Shown: positions 18,586 to 27,210, counted from the first letter of the stretch. The stretch: 41,458 bases of DNA from Collinsella tanakaei (GCF_030373545.1 NZ_JAUDCO010000012.1:1-41458), one strand, 5' to 3'. The notes: a model not told the origin generated them from the letters alone. Program-made: numbers and translations.

Positions 18586-19689
18586 ATGAGCGAGAACACC
18601 AAGCATGTGACCTACGAGGACGCCGGCGTCGACACCGCCGAGGGCGGGCGCGCGGTCGACGCGATCAAGCAGATGGTGGCCGAGACCAACCGGCCTGAGG
18701 TCATCGGCGGTATCGGCGGCTTCGGGGGCCTGTTCTCCGCTGCGGCGCTGAAGGACATGGAGGACCCCATCCTCATCTCGGGCACCGACGGCGTGGGCAC
18801 CAAGCTCGTCCTCGCCCAGATCCTCGACCGCCACGAGACCGTGGGCCAGGACCTGGTCGCCATGTGCGTGAACGACATTCTCGCCTCGGGCGCCGAGCCC
18901 CTGTTCTTCCTCGACTACATCGCCATCGGCCACATCGAGGCCGAGCATATGGCCAAGATCGTGCGCGGCGTCGCCGACGGCTGCAAGCTCGCGGGCTGCG
19001 CGCTCGTGGGCGGCGAGATGGCCGAGCACCCCGGCGTCATGCGCCCCGATGACTACGACCTGGCCGGTTTCGCGGTGGGCGTCGTCGACCGCCCCAAGAT
19101 GCTCGATCCGGCAAACGTCCGTCCCGGTGACGTCATTTTGGGCCTGCCCTCCACCGGCGTTCACTCCAACGGCTACTCCCTCGTGCGCAAGGTAATCGGC
19201 GTCGACGGCGTCGTGCCCGGCACGCCCGAGGCCGCGGCCAAGAAGGCCGAGCTCGAGGCAATCGAGGTCGCCGACGGCCTGTCGCTTGCCGACGCGCTGC
19301 TCGCGCCCACGCGCATCTACGTGAAGCCTATCCTCGATCTGCTGCGCGGTGGCGCCCCGGTCCATGCGCTTGCCCACATCACGGGCGGCGGCATCACCGA
19401 GAACCTCAACCGCGCGCTGGCCGACGACGTCGATGCCGTGGTGACGCGCAACGGCGCCGAGATGGGCTGGGACGTGCCGCCCGTCATCACCTACATCTCC
19501 AACCAGGCCGAGCTCGCCCCCAACGAGGCGTGCAAGACCTTCAACATGGGTGTCGGCCTGTGCATCATCTGCGCGCCCGAGGACGAGGCCGCCGTCACCG
19601 TCGCCCTCGAAGAGCTGGGCGAGCATCCGTTCCGCGTAGGCGCCTGCGTGCCCGGCACCGGCAAGGTGGTGTACTCCGATGAGCAGTAG
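18586..19689 (+). CDS. purM: Phosphoribosylformylglycinamidine cyclo-ligase
   Basis: PurM (AIR synthetase) closes FGAM to aminoimidazole ribonucleotide using ATP. The 367-aa protein shows the family pattern: GGFGGLF near residue 46, the ATP/Mg signature SGTDGVGTKL near 65, DLVAMCVNDIL near 90, GGEMAEHPG near 145, STGVHSNGYSLVR near 195, and HITGGGI near 265. AAAGGA lies 5 bp before the ATG. purN starts 11 bp before its stop, so the two are translationally coupled. The purF gene upstream is separated by 558 bp of repeats. Confidence 0.97.
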   Translation: MSENTKHVTYEDAGVDTAEGGRAVDAIKQMVAETNRPEVIGGIGGFGGLFSAAALKDMEDPILISGTDGVGTKLVLAQILDRHETVGQDLVAMCVNDILASGAEPLFFLDYIAIGHIEAEHMAKIVRGVADGCKLAGCALVGGEMAEHPGVMRPDDYDLAGFAVGVVDRPKMLDPANVRPGDVILGLPSTGVHSNGYSLVRKVIGVDGVVPGTPEAAAKKAELEAIEVADGLSLADALLAPTRIYVKPILDLLRGGAPVHALAHITGGGITENLNRALADDVDAVVTRNGAEMGWDVPPVITYISNQAELAPNEACKTFNMGVGLCIICAPEDEAAVTVALEELGEHPFRVGACVPGTGKVVYSDEQ

Positions 19690-20512
19690 CGACGAGTATC
19701 GCCGTCTGGTCGAGGAGGCGGGTCTGCCGCCCGAGGCCCTGCCGAGCGACGCGTTTTTCAGCGCGAACGTCGACGGCGAGCTGGCCCGTGCGGTGAAGGA
19801 CTCCCTGGAGTCGCTGGAGCCGGTCGACGAGGAGCCCCACGTCATCGACAGCAACGAGATCCAGGCCGCCCGCGCCGCTGCGCGCACGTCGGGCGAGCTC
19901 GAGCCGCTCAAGATCGGCGTGCTCATCTCGGGCTCCGGCACCAACCTGCAGGCGCTCATCGACCGCATCGCCGACGGGTCGCTGAACGCTACGGTCGAGC
20001 TCGTGGTGTCGAGCCGCCCCTCCGCCTTCGGCCTCAAGCGCGCCGAGGAGGCGGGCATCCAGACGCTCACCCTCTCCAAGGAGATCTACGCCGATCCCAT
20101 CGCGGCCGACGAGGTGATTGCTCACGAGCTGCTGGCGCATGGCGTCGAGTACGTCATCATGGCGGGCTACATGCGCATGGTGCGCGCCCCGCTGCTGGCG
20201 TCGTTCCCCAACCGCATCGTGAACCTGCATCCGGCGCTGCTGCCGAGCTTCCCGGGCGCGCATGCCATCGACGACGCGTATCAGCGCGGCGTGAAGGTCA
20301 CGGGCGTGACGGTGCACTTTGCCAACGCCGCCTATGATGCGGGCCCCATCATCGCGCAGCGCGCGCTGCCGGTCGAGGAGGGCTGGGATGTCGAGGAGCT
20401 CGAGGCCCACATTCACGAGATCGAGCACGAGCTGTACCCGCATGTGGTCCAGCTGCTTGCCGACGGTCGCGTCCAGGTCCGTGACGATCTGACTGTCGCC
20501 GTTTTGGCCTGA
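19679..20512 (+). CDS. purN: Phosphoribosylglycinamide formyltransferase with N-terminal extension
   Basis: PurN transfers a formyl group from 10-formyl-THF to GAR. The catalytic core begins near residue 77 (KIGVLISGSGTNLQAL). It contains NLHPALLPSFPGAHA (active-site Asn and His) and DAGPIIAQ (active-site Asp). The 277 aa exceed the usual 190-215 because about 75 acidic residues precede the core. The start at 19679 overlaps the purM stop by 11 bp and has GGTGG upstream, which supports the long form. No other start with a good site was seen at the core boundary. A strong terminator follows. The extension has no family I recognise. Confidence 0.93.
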   Translation: MSSSDEYRRLVEEAGLPPEALPSDAFFSANVDGELARAVKDSLESLEPVDEEPHVIDSNEIQAARAAARTSGELEPLKIGVLISGSGTNLQALIDRIADGSLNATVELVVSSRPSAFGLKRAEEAGIQTLTLSKEIYADPIAADEVIAHELLAHGVEYVIMAGYMRMVRAPLLASFPNRIVNLHPALLPSFPGAHAIDDAYQRGVKVTGVTVHFANAAYDAGPIIAQRALPVEEGWDVEELEAHIHEIEHELYPHVVQLLADGRVQVRDDLTVAVLA

Positions 20513-20578
20513 TAGGTGGAGCGCGGTGCCGCCTGATCGGCGCCGTCGCTTCTGAGTCGCCTCCCATTTTGGGCACAT

Positions 20579-20632
20579 GCCTCCCATTTCTTGGACATGG
20601 AAAAAGACGTCCGAGAGATGGGAGGCTTTTTT
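20579..20632 (+). terminator. Rho-independent terminator of purMN
   Basis: GCCTCCCAT (20579-20587) pairs with ATGGGAGGC (20618-20626). The inner GGAC/GTCC extends the stem, and six T residues follow. A near-copy of its left arm (CCTCCCATTTTGGGCACATG) sits just upstream, perhaps a partial duplication. The remaining bases up to prmC hold a small CAGCTC-TTTT-GAGCTG hairpin (20706-20721) and a possible TATAGAAT -10 box (20768-20775). Confidence 0.88.
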
Positions 20633-20812
20633 GTGGGGAGCGACCGGGCATCTCCGTGTCGTGGTCGGACGGGGAAGGGGATGTTGTCGGGTCGCGTGGC
20701 GTGCGCAGCTCTTTTGAGCTGAAAGAACTGCAATTTGGGGTTGCGGGCCGCCGGCGGCGAGCGGTGCTATAGAATCGCTTGGAAACGACGGCCTGTGGAG
20801 ACGGAGCGGACC

Positions 20813-21979
20813 ATGGAGGAGACCTGGACTGTCAAGCGTTGCCTTGACTGGACGAACGGATACCTTGAATCCAAGGGAATCGAGAACCCGAGGATCTCTG
20901 CCGAATGGCTGCTGAGCTCGGTGACGGGACTGAAGCGCATACAGCTGTATACGGATTTCGCCAAGCCGCTTTCGCCCGATGAGCTTTCCCGGATGCACGA
21001 GGCCGTCGTCCGCCGTGCCAAGGGCGAGCCGCTCCAGTACATCGTGGGGAACACCGCGTTTCGCGCCATCGAGGTCGCCTGCGAGCCGGGCGTGCTGATT
21101 CCCCGTCCCGAGACCGAGATGCTGGTCGAGGAGGTCCTGACCTATCTTGATCGCGAGGTGATCGGGGAGATGGGGCGCCCCGGGGCTGTGAAGCGCGCGC
21201 CGCTGCCGTGGAACGCCGAGGTCGAGGCGGCGCGCGAGGCCGAGCGGGCGGCGGCTGCCGAGGCGGCCCGCGCCGCGGCGAGCGAAGCGGGCGATGTCGC
21301 GTCTGCCGACGCTGAGACGGGCGAGGGCGCTGACGCCGCCGACGAGACCGAGGCGCCCGAGGCTGAGAGCGATGATAAAAAGGCTCCCGAGCCCGACGCC
21401 GAGCCGCGCGTCTCGCATGTGCTCGAGGTGGGCTGCGGCACGGGCTGCATCTCGCTGTCGCTCGCCCTCGAGCGCCCGGGGCGCGTGACGTGCATCGCGA
21501 CGGATATCGAGCCGCGTGCCGTCGCCTTGGCGATCCGCAATCGCGATGCGCTCGGCATTGCGCCCGAAGTGGTGGATTTCCGAGAGGGCAACCTGGTCGC
21601 CCCGCTCGATCGCCAAACCGAGTGGGGGACGTTTGACGTGCTCGTGTCCAACCCGCCCTACATCCCGACCTCGGTCATGCGCATCCTGCCCGACGAGGTT
21701 GCGCGCTTCGAGCCGCATCTTGCCCTCGAGGGCGGTGAGGACGGCCTGGATATCTTCCGGCGCCTGGTCAACGCGGCGCCGAGCATGCTGCGGGCAGGAG
21801 GTCTTCTGGCCTGCGAGCTCCACGAGACGACGCTCGACGCGGCGGCCGACATCTGCCGTGCGGCGGGCTTCGAGGACGTGCGCATCGCGCGCGACCTGCC
21901 CGGTCGCCCGCGCTTCATCTTGGCTCGCGTTCCCGAGGCGGTGGTCGCTGCCGCTCGCGCCCGCTTCGCGCAACGCTGA
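20813..21979 (+). CDS. prmC: Peptide chain release factor N5-glutamine methyltransferase with acidic insertion
   Basis: PrmC methylates the GGQ glutamine of release factors RF1 and RF2. The helical N-terminal domain (1-100) ends at IPRPETEML. The SAM-binding domain starts at about 202 (HVLEVGCGTGCISL), and the signature VSNPPYIP is present near 280. At 388 aa it is about 100 residues longer than usual. The excess is an Ala/Glu/Asp-rich, low-complexity insert at about 117-199, where homologues have about ten residues. The insert reads open and in codon style like the gene. The ATG at 20813 has GGAG upstream. tsaC follows, as in many bacteria. Confidence 0.95.
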   Translation: MEETWTVKRCLDWTNGYLESKGIENPRISAEWLLSSVTGLKRIQLYTDFAKPLSPDELSRMHEAVVRRAKGEPLQYIVGNTAFRAIEVACEPGVLIPRPETEMLVEEVLTYLDREVIGEMGRPGAVKRAPLPWNAEVEAAREAERAAAAEAARAAASEAGDVASADAETGEGADAADETEAPEAESDDKKAPEPDAEPRVSHVLEVGCGTGCISLSLALERPGRVTCIATDIEPRAVALAIRNRDALGIAPEVVDFREGNLVAPLDRQTEWGTFDVLVSNPPYIPTSVMRILPDEVARFEPHLALEGGEDGLDIFRRLVNAAPSMLRAGGLLACELHETTLDAAADICRAAGFEDVRIARDLPGRPRFILARVPEAVVAAARARFAQR

Positions 21980-22098
21980 GCGGTCGAGATCGCGCGCTCG
22001 CACTCGCTCGGCACCCTTTGCCGAACGCTGTTTCCCGTTTATCCGGTGGGTTTGAGATGCGGCCGCATGAGGCGCCGTCGCGTGAGACAATGCTTCGA

Positions 22099-22135
22099 AC
22101 CGCCGCTGTCGCACGTCGGCGGTAAAACGTTTTTG
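22099..22135 (+). terminator. Possible terminator between prmC and tsaC
   Basis: ACCGCCG (22099-22105) and CGGCGGT (22117-22123) form a 7-bp stem with an 11-nt loop. AAAACG and five T residues come after it. The T-run is displaced, so termination may be partial. A tsaC start lies 23 bp beyond. Confidence 0.4.
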
Positions 22136-22157
22136 TCATGCGATGAGGGAGGCCGCC

Positions 22158-22835
22158 ATGCAGCGGATATATAGAGTGGCAGGCGATGCGTGCCCTCACC
22201 CGCTCGCTGCATGTGACGCGGCCATGATGCTGCGCGCGGGCGCGCTGGCGCTCGTGCCGACCGAGACCGTCTACGGCGTCGGCGTCTCGGTGGCGGCGTA
22301 TGCGCAGTCCGACGAGCTGCCCGCCGAGGGCAGCGGCTACCGCAGGATCTTCTCACTCAAGCGGCGCGACATCGAGCAGACCGTGCCGTGGCTCGTCGGC
22401 GGTCCCGAGGCGCTCGACGAGTACGGTGTGGACGTCTCCGACGAGACGCGGGCGCTGGCGCAGGCGTTTTGGCCCGGCGCGCTCACGCTGATCGTGCGGT
22501 CGGCTCCGAACGTGCCCGCGTTCATGCAGGCGGCGGACGGGACGGTCGCCTTGCGCGCATCGGCCTCGCCGGTGGTGCGCGCACTTGTTCACATGTGCAA
22601 ATCCCCGCTCGCGGTGACGAGCGCGAACACGCACGGCGCGCCTGCGCCCACCTCGTTTGACGAGGTGGAGCCGCGCATTCTCGCCGGTGTGGACGTCGCG
22701 CTGGACGCCGGCGCGACGACGTGTCGCGATGCCTCGACCATCGTCTCATTCGTGCACGGGAAGCTCGAGATCGTGCGCCACGGCGCCCTTTCCGACGAAC
22801 GCATCCATGCGGCCCTCGAATCCGCTCAGCGCTGA
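22158..22835 (+). CDS. tsaC: Sua5/YrdC-family threonylcarbamoyl-AMP synthase
   Basis: The protein makes threonylcarbamoyl-AMP from threonine, bicarbonate and ATP for t6A37 modification of tRNAs. The YrdC fold motifs are visible: LVPTETVYGVGV near residue 33, SLKRRD (family KxR) near 67, WPGALTLIV near 104, VALRASASP near 133, and SPLAVTSANTHGAPAP near 155. At 225 aa it is the short TsaC form without the Sua5 domain. The start at 22158 is chosen over 22143 because GGGAGG sits directly upstream of it. glpK starts 12 bp downstream. The prmC-tsaC pairing is widely conserved. Confidence 0.92.
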   Translation: MQRIYRVAGDACPHPLAACDAAMMLRAGALALVPTETVYGVGVSVAAYAQSDELPAEGSGYRRIFSLKRRDIEQTVPWLVGGPEALDEYGVDVSDETRALAQAFWPGALTLIVRSAPNVPAFMQAADGTVALRASASPVVRALVHMCKSPLAVTSANTHGAPAPTSFDEVEPRILAGVDVALDAGATTCRDASTIVSFVHGKLEIVRHGALSDERIHAALESAQR

Positions 22836-22847
22836 AGGGAGCGCCCG

Positions 22848-24392
22848 ATGTCTTTCAACCTCGCCGAACTCAACCTCGCCGACCACGCGTTCACGGTGCC
22901 GGGCAGCAGCTACATCATGGCGCTCGATTCGGGCACGACGTCGGTGAGGGCCCTGATCGTCGACGAGTACGACGACATCGTCGCCCAGGCGTCCAAGCCG
23001 ATTTCGGTCTCCTATCCCGCATCGGGCTGGGTCGAGCAGGATCCCATGGAGATCCTCGCGTCGCAGATCGCGGTCATGGCGGAGGTGCAGTTCAAAAGCG
23101 GCATCCACTCCGACCGCATCGCGGCGATCGGCATCTCCAACCAGCGCGAGACCTGCGTGGTCTGGGATCGCGACAGCGGTCAGCCCATCTACAACGCCAT
23201 CGGCTGGCAGTGCCGCCGCACCGCCCCCATCGTCGAGGGGCTCGTCGAGGCGGGGTACGAGGAGATGATCCGCGAGAAGACGGGCCTCAAGCTCGACCCG
23301 TACTTCTCGGCGACCAAGATCAAGTGGATCTTGGACAACGTCAGCGGGGCGCGCGAGGCGGCCGAGGCCGGCGAGCTCATGTTCGGCACGGTCGACACCT
23401 GGCTGATCTACAACCTGACCGGCGGGACGGTGTACGCGACGGATTACACCAACGCGAGCCGCACCATGCTGTTCAACATCCATACGCTCGACTGGGACGA
23501 CGAGCTGCTCGCCATGCTCGACATCCCGCGCTCCATGCTGCCCGAGGTGCGCTGGAGCTCGGGCGATTTCGGCCATGTCTCGAGCGAGGTCATGACCCAC
23601 ATGCCGCCCATCACCGGCGTCGCGGGCGACCAGCAGGCGTCGTTTTTCGGCCATTGCTGCTTTGAGCGCGGCGACACGAAGAACACCTACGGCACCGGCT
23701 GCTTCATGCTCATGAATACCGGCGACGAGGTGGTGCGCTCGGACAACGGCCTCATCGCGACGATCGGCATCGCCGAGGGCGGCAAGGTGTCCTACGCCCT
23801 GGAGGGGTCGATCTTCCATGCGGGCTCGGTGATCCAGTGGCTGCGCGACAAGCTCGCCATCATCACGGACGCCGCCGAGACGGCCGATATCGCGCGCTCG
23901 CTGTCCGACAACGCCGGCTGCTACCTGGTGCCGGCCTTCAGCGGCCTGGGCTCGCCCTGGTGGGACCCGACGGCGCGCGGCATCATCGCGGGACTCACGG
24001 CCGCATCCGACCGCGCGACGATCGTGCGCGCAGCCTGCGAATCCATGGCCTACCAGAGCTATGACGTCCTGCACGCCATGGAGGCGGACGCCGGTGTGAA
24101 GCTCGAGAGCCTGTCGGTGGACGGCGCCGCGTCGCGCAACGAGTTCATCATGCAGTTCCAGTCCGATCTGCTCGGCATCCCGGTCGTTCAGAGCGAGTCC
24201 GTCGAGACGACGGCGCTCGGCGCGGCCTATCTCGCCGGCCTTGCCGTCGGGTATTGGGAGGACCGCGAGGAGCTTGCGCAGAACCACGCACGCGGCAGGC
24301 GTTTCGAGCCGCAGGGCGACGCGGAGGATACCGCTCGCTACCTCGCAGGCTGGCACGACGCCGTAGCGCGGACCCGAACCGTGATAGAGTGA
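22848..24392 (+). CDS. glpK: Glycerol kinase
   Basis: This FGGY-family kinase phosphorylates glycerol to glycerol 3-phosphate. Motifs match glycerol kinase closely: ALDSGTTSVRA (phosphate 1) near residue 25, GWVEQDPMEI near 60, ISNQRET near 100, GVAGDQQASFFGHCC near 260, and YGTGCFMLMNTG near 282. The C-terminal GAASRNEFIMQFQSD and ETTALGAAYLAGLAVGYW are also present. The 514 aa are close to the usual 495-505. It is 12 bp after tsaC and precedes rpiB by 53 bp. No glpF or glpD is adjacent, and its place within the prmC-rpiB-upp synteny is unusual. Confidence 0.94.
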   Translation: MSFNLAELNLADHAFTVPGSSYIMALDSGTTSVRALIVDEYDDIVAQASKPISVSYPASGWVEQDPMEILASQIAVMAEVQFKSGIHSDRIAAIGISNQRETCVVWDRDSGQPIYNAIGWQCRRTAPIVEGLVEAGYEEMIREKTGLKLDPYFSATKIKWILDNVSGAREAAEAGELMFGTVDTWLIYNLTGGTVYATDYTNASRTMLFNIHTLDWDDELLAMLDIPRSMLPEVRWSSGDFGHVSSEVMTHMPPITGVAGDQQASFFGHCCFERGDTKNTYGTGCFMLMNTGDEVVRSDNGLIATIGIAEGGKVSYALEGSIFHAGSVIQWLRDKLAIITDAAETADIARSLSDNAGCYLVPAFSGLGSPWWDPTARGIIAGLTAASDRATIVRAACESMAYQSYDVLHAMEADAGVKLESLSVDGAASRNEFIMQFQSDLLGIPVVQSESVETTALGAAYLAGLAVGYWEDREELAQNHARGRRFEPQGDAEDTARYLAGWHDAVARTRTVIE

Positions 24393-24445
24393 GATGAGGG
24401 CGCCTGGCGCGCCCGTCACGCCGTCGAATCGAAAGGACACCTGCC

Positions 24446-24883
24446 ATGCGCGTAGCGATCGCCTCAGACCATGCCGGATTCGAACAAAAGCAGGTCCTTG
24501 TCGCCTTCCTCGTAGGTGAGCCTGAGGTCGAGGTCATGGATATGGGCCCCGACTCCGACGATCGCGTCGACTATTCCGACTATGCGGTGAAGGTGGCCGA
24601 GGCGGTTGCATCGGGTACCGCCGACCGCGGCATCCTCGTGTGCGGCACGGGTATCGGCATGGCGCTCGCCGCCGACAAGGTCGCCGGCATCCGCGCCTCC
24701 TCGATCACGACGCCTGAGTTCGCCGACCTGTTCCGTCGCCACAACGACGGCAACGTCTTGTGCCTGTCGGGCCGTTTCGTCGAGCCCGAGGTCAACGAGG
24801 AGATCATCCGCGTGTTTCTGACCGCGCCGTTTGAGGGCGGCCGTCATGCGGACCGCGTCGCGAAGGTCATGGCGCTGGACTAG
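24446..24883 (+). CDS. rpiB: Ribose 5-phosphate isomerase B
   Basis: RpiB interconverts ribose 5-phosphate and ribulose 5-phosphate, supplying PRPP synthesis. The 145-aa length and motifs are typical: ASDHAGFE near residue 7, CGTGIGMALAADKVAGIRA near 66 (active-site Cys in the first part), and RRHNDGNVLCLSGR near 97. GAAAGGAC precedes the ATG. LacAB/RpiB relatives that act on allose or galactose 6-phosphates cannot be excluded, but the syntenic place before upp and the atp operon favours RpiB. Confidence 0.93.
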   Translation: MRVAIASDHAGFEQKQVLVAFLVGEPEVEVMDMGPDSDDRVDYSDYAVKVAEAVASGTADRGILVCGTGIGMALAADKVAGIRASSITTPEFADLFRRHNDGNVLCLSGRFVEPEVNEEIIRVFLTAPFEGGRHADRVAKVMALD

Positions 24884-24913
24884 GCGATGCCGGCGCTTAA
24901 GCGATGATGTTTT

Positions 24914-24950
24914 GACGCCCGGGCTCGCCGATCGGCAGGACCCGGGCGTC
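24914..24950 (+). promoter_or_regulatory. Hairpin upstream of upp
   Basis: GACGCCCGGG (24914-24923) and CCCGGGCGTC (24941-24950) pair perfectly. The loop contains its own palindrome GCCGATCGGC. No T-tract follows, and the upp start is 20 bp on. It could be an actinobacterial-type terminator of rpiB or a leader structure. A very similar CCCGGG hairpin precedes murA. Confidence 0.55.
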
Positions 24951-24970
24951 TCGTATAGAAAGGCTTTGGT

Positions 24971-25624
24971 ATGGCATGTGATTTCGACTCCTCGCGCGTG
25001 ACGGTGGTCGACCACCCGCTCGTGCAGCACAAGCTCTCCATCCTGCGCGACCGCACGACGGGCACCAAGCAGTTCCGCGACCTGGTGCGCGAGCTCGCGC
25101 GCTTGGAGTGCTACGAGGCGACGCGCGACCTGCCGCTTGCCGACGTGCAGATCGAGACCCCTATCTGCCCGACGACCGCCCGCTGCGTCGCCGGGCGCAA
25201 GCTCGCCGTCATCCCCATCCTGCGCGCGGGTCTAGGCATGGTCGACGGCGTGCTCGACCTGGTGCCCGCCGCGCGCGTGGGCCACGTGGGCATGTACCGC
25301 GACGAGGTGACGCACGAGCCCCACGAGTACTACGCCAAGCTGCCCGGAGATATCGCCGAGCGCCTGTGCCTGGTTGTCGACCCCATGCTCGCCACCGGCG
25401 GGTCGGCCTCGGCCGCCCTGCAGTATCTGCGTTCCCAGGGTGCGACGGACATCCGCTTCTTGAGCATCGTGGCGGCGCCCGAAGGGCTCGCGGCCGTGCT
25501 CGAGGCGGATCCGGACGTGCACATCTACACCTGCTCGGTGGACGAGGGCCTCAACGACGACGCCTATATCGTTCCGGGCCTGGGCGATGCCGGCGACCGC
25601 ATCTTCGGCACGCTGGACAGGTGA
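24971..25624 (+). CDS. upp: Uracil phosphoribosyltransferase
   Basis: Upp salvages uracil with PRPP to give UMP. The 217-aa protein is nearly full-family in length and motifs: [19 protein letters not shown] near the N-terminus, [13 protein letters not shown] near 76, the PRPP loop [15 protein letters not shown] near 135, and the C-terminal uracil-binding [12 protein letters not shown] near 197. GAAAGGC precedes the ATG. It sits between rpiB and the atp operon, as in Bacillus. Confidence 0.96.
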   Translation: MACDFDSSRVTVVDHPLVQHKLSILRDRTTGTKQFRDLVRELARLECYEATRDLPLADVQIETPICPTTARCVAGRKLAVIPILRAGLGMVDGVLDLVPAARVGHVGMYRDEVTHEPHEYYAKLPGDIAERLCLVVDPMLATGGSASAALQYLRSQGATDIRFLSIVAAPEGLAAVLEADPDVHIYTCSVDEGLNDDAYIVPGLGDAGDRIFGTLDR

Positions 25625-25678
25625 GATGGCCGGCGCGAGCCCGCTGCTTTTCCAATGTGTCCGCTTCGTTTACGCACA

Positions 25679-25706
25679 TTGAATTTTCGAATTCCTTGCC
25701 TATACT
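25679..25706 (+). promoter_or_regulatory. Promoter of the ATP synthase operon
   Basis: TTGAAT (25679-25684) and TATACT (25701-25706) are separated by 16 bp, in an AT-rich island that stands out from the GC-rich surroundings. The first gene of the operon starts about 55 bp after the expected transcription start. This is the best sigma-70-type promoter in the window. Confidence 0.72.
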
Positions 25707-25766
25707 AGTCACACGACGTATGCGCACCCTGTTTTTCAGGGGGCACAGCGCCAAGAAGGGAGCCCG

Positions 25767-26084
25767 ATGTCCGAGTTCGACCCTGCGCTCGCATTCGATC
25801 TTGCCGCGCACGGACCGGCGCTCGCCGTCGGCGTCCTTCTTAGCCTGTTCGCGTTCGTCCCGCTGTTTTTGGCCGTCGTGCCCGTACTGCGCCGCGTGAG
25901 CGACGCGAGCATGACCAAAGGCATGGTGGGCGTAGGGGCCTCGTTCGTCATCCTGTTCGTGGGTGTCGTCGTGGTTCACCTGCTCGCACCGGGGGCGCTC
26001 GTCGCATTCGTCGCAGGCGAGCTGATCGGCTTTTTCATCGGCTGGATCGGCCTCGCCATCGCGGTCCTCGCGAAGACCGATTAG
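25767..26084 (+). CDS. Small AtpI-like membrane protein at head of atp operon
   Basis: The 105-aa protein has three hydrophobic segments: about 18-40 (ALAVGVLLSLFAFVPLFLAVV), 53-75 and 78-100. Its place, first gene after the atp promoter and 43 bp before atpB, matches the position of AtpI/UncI accessory proteins involved in c-ring assembly or ion supply. Sequence similarity to AtpI cannot be confirmed by eye; family AtpI usually has four segments. GAAGGGAG precedes the ATG. Confidence 0.75.
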   Translation: MSEFDPALAFDLAAHGPALAVGVLLSLFAFVPLFLAVVPVLRRVSDASMTKGMVGVGASFVILFVGVVVVHLLAPGALVAFVAGELIGFFIGWIGLAIAVLAKTD

Positions 26085-26127
26085 TCGTGGGCGCCGGCGC
26101 AGCCGACGGCCAAAGAAAGGTGGAATC

Positions 26128-26925
26128 TTGGACGCGTTTTCCAAGCTGCCCGAAGAGATCAACCATCTGGTCTCCGAGTTCTCCTCCATGCCCGTGGTGG
26201 GCGATCTGGGGGCAGGCCTCACGCAGTACTCGGTGTGGTTGCTCATCGCCGCCATCGTGTTCGCGGCGATCATCCTGACGTTTGCCAAGCGCCAGGCGCT
26301 CGTACCCAAGGGCGTGTTCGTCAACGGTGTCGAGTATCTGATCGAGTACGTCGAGAACGACGTCGCGAAGGGCGTGGTGGGCACCGAGTGGCGCCGCCAC
26401 TTCCCGTTCTTGGCGACGATCTTCTTCTTCATCCTGGTCAACAACTTCATCGGCCTGATTCCCGGCTGCAAACCCGGAACCGGCGCCATCGGCTGCACCG
26501 CCGCGCTCGCGCTCGTCACGTTTCTTTACTTCGTGTACTACGGGTGCAAGAAGCACGGCGTGATCGGCTACATCAAGAGCCTGGCGCCCGCGGGCGTGAT
26601 GTTCCCCATGAACGTGTTCGTGTGGGTCATCGAGGTCTTCTCGCTGCTGCTGCGCCCCATCACGCTGGCCATCCGTCTGTTCTGCAACATGTTCGCCGGC
26701 CACATCGTCATGGGCTCGTTCTCCATCATGGCCACGCTGTTCGCCGAGCCGCTGCTCGAGCACTTCAGCGCTATGAACGCGCTGGGCGCGCTGCCGAGCG
26801 TGGCGTGGCTCGCCATCCTGCTCATCATCTACGCGGTCGAGCTCATCGTCGCGTTCGTCCAGGCCTACGTCTTCACGGTCCTCGCCGCGGTCTATATCCA
26901 GATCGCCGAGGCCGAGGGGCACTAA
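26128..26925 (+). CDS. atpB: F0F1 ATP synthase subunit a
   Basis: Subunit a forms the ion channels next to the c-ring in the membrane. The 265-aa protein has five to six membrane helices. It carries the conserved LAIRLFCNMFAGH, which contains the essential Arg, near residue 185, and LIIYAVELIVAFVQAYVFTVL near 230 with the Glu and Gln of the exit channel. The start is a TTG at 26128, chosen because GAAAGGTGG lies 5 bp upstream. The operon continues with atpE after 93 bp, with a hairpin in the gap. Confidence 0.96.
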   Translation: MDAFSKLPEEINHLVSEFSSMPVVGDLGAGLTQYSVWLLIAAIVFAAIILTFAKRQALVPKGVFVNGVEYLIEYVENDVAKGVVGTEWRRHFPFLATIFFFILVNNFIGLIPGCKPGTGAIGCTAALALVTFLYFVYYGCKKHGVIGYIKSLAPAGVMFPMNVFVWVIEVFSLLLRPITLAIRLFCNMFAGHIVMGSFSIMATLFAEPLLEHFSAMNALGALPSVAWLAILLIIYAVELIVAFVQAYVFTVLAAVYIQIAEAEGH

Positions 26926-26941
26926 TCGGGCATATCGCTTG

Positions 26942-26970
26942 TTGACGCGGGCCGCAGTCGCGGCCCTGTC
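26942..26970 (+). promoter_or_regulatory. Intercistronic hairpin between atpB and atpE
   Basis: TGAC...GGGCCGC (26942-26954) pairs with GCGGCCC...GTCA (26959-26970) around the loop AGTC. It lies in the 93-bp gap before atpE with no T-tract. It may stabilise or space the mRNA so that atpE is made in the excess needed for the c-ring; this role is inference. Confidence 0.5.
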
Positions 26971-27018
26971 AGATATTTGGGTATCCTGCGCCGGTAGGCG
27001 CACGACAAAGGAGGAATT

Positions 27019-27210
27019 GTGGGAGTTATCGGTTACGGTCTCGGTGTTATCGGTGCCGGTCTGGCCATCGGCCTCGCGGCGTTTGGCGCCACGAGCGCTA
27101 TGGCTCGCCAGCCCGAGGTCCAGGGTCGCGCGTTCACCGTCTTCATTCTGGCGTCCGCGTTCACCGAGGCGCTCGGCCTCATCGGCTTCGTCGTCACGCT
27201 GATCTCCTAA
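27019..27210 (+). CDS. atpE: F0F1 ATP synthase subunit c
   Basis: Subunit c forms the rotating ring. The 63-aa protein has two helices joined by the conserved polar loop ARQPE (about 29-33). The ion-binding Glu is in FTEALGLIGF near residue 49. The Na+-specific Gln in helix 1 and the Ser after Glu seen in Na+-ATP synthases are absent (Ile and Ala here), so proton use is likely. The GTG start follows an excellent AGGAGG. At 63 aa it is shorter than the usual 70-85, but both helices are intact. Confidence 0.94.
   Translation: MGVIGYGLGVIGAGLAIGLAAFGATSAMARQPEVQGRAFTVFILASAFTEALGLIGFVVTLIS

Noticed and set aside
27019-27210. Sodium-dependent ATP synthase
   Set aside because: The c subunit has Ile where Na+-types have Gln in helix 1 and Ala rather than Ser/Thr after the Glu.
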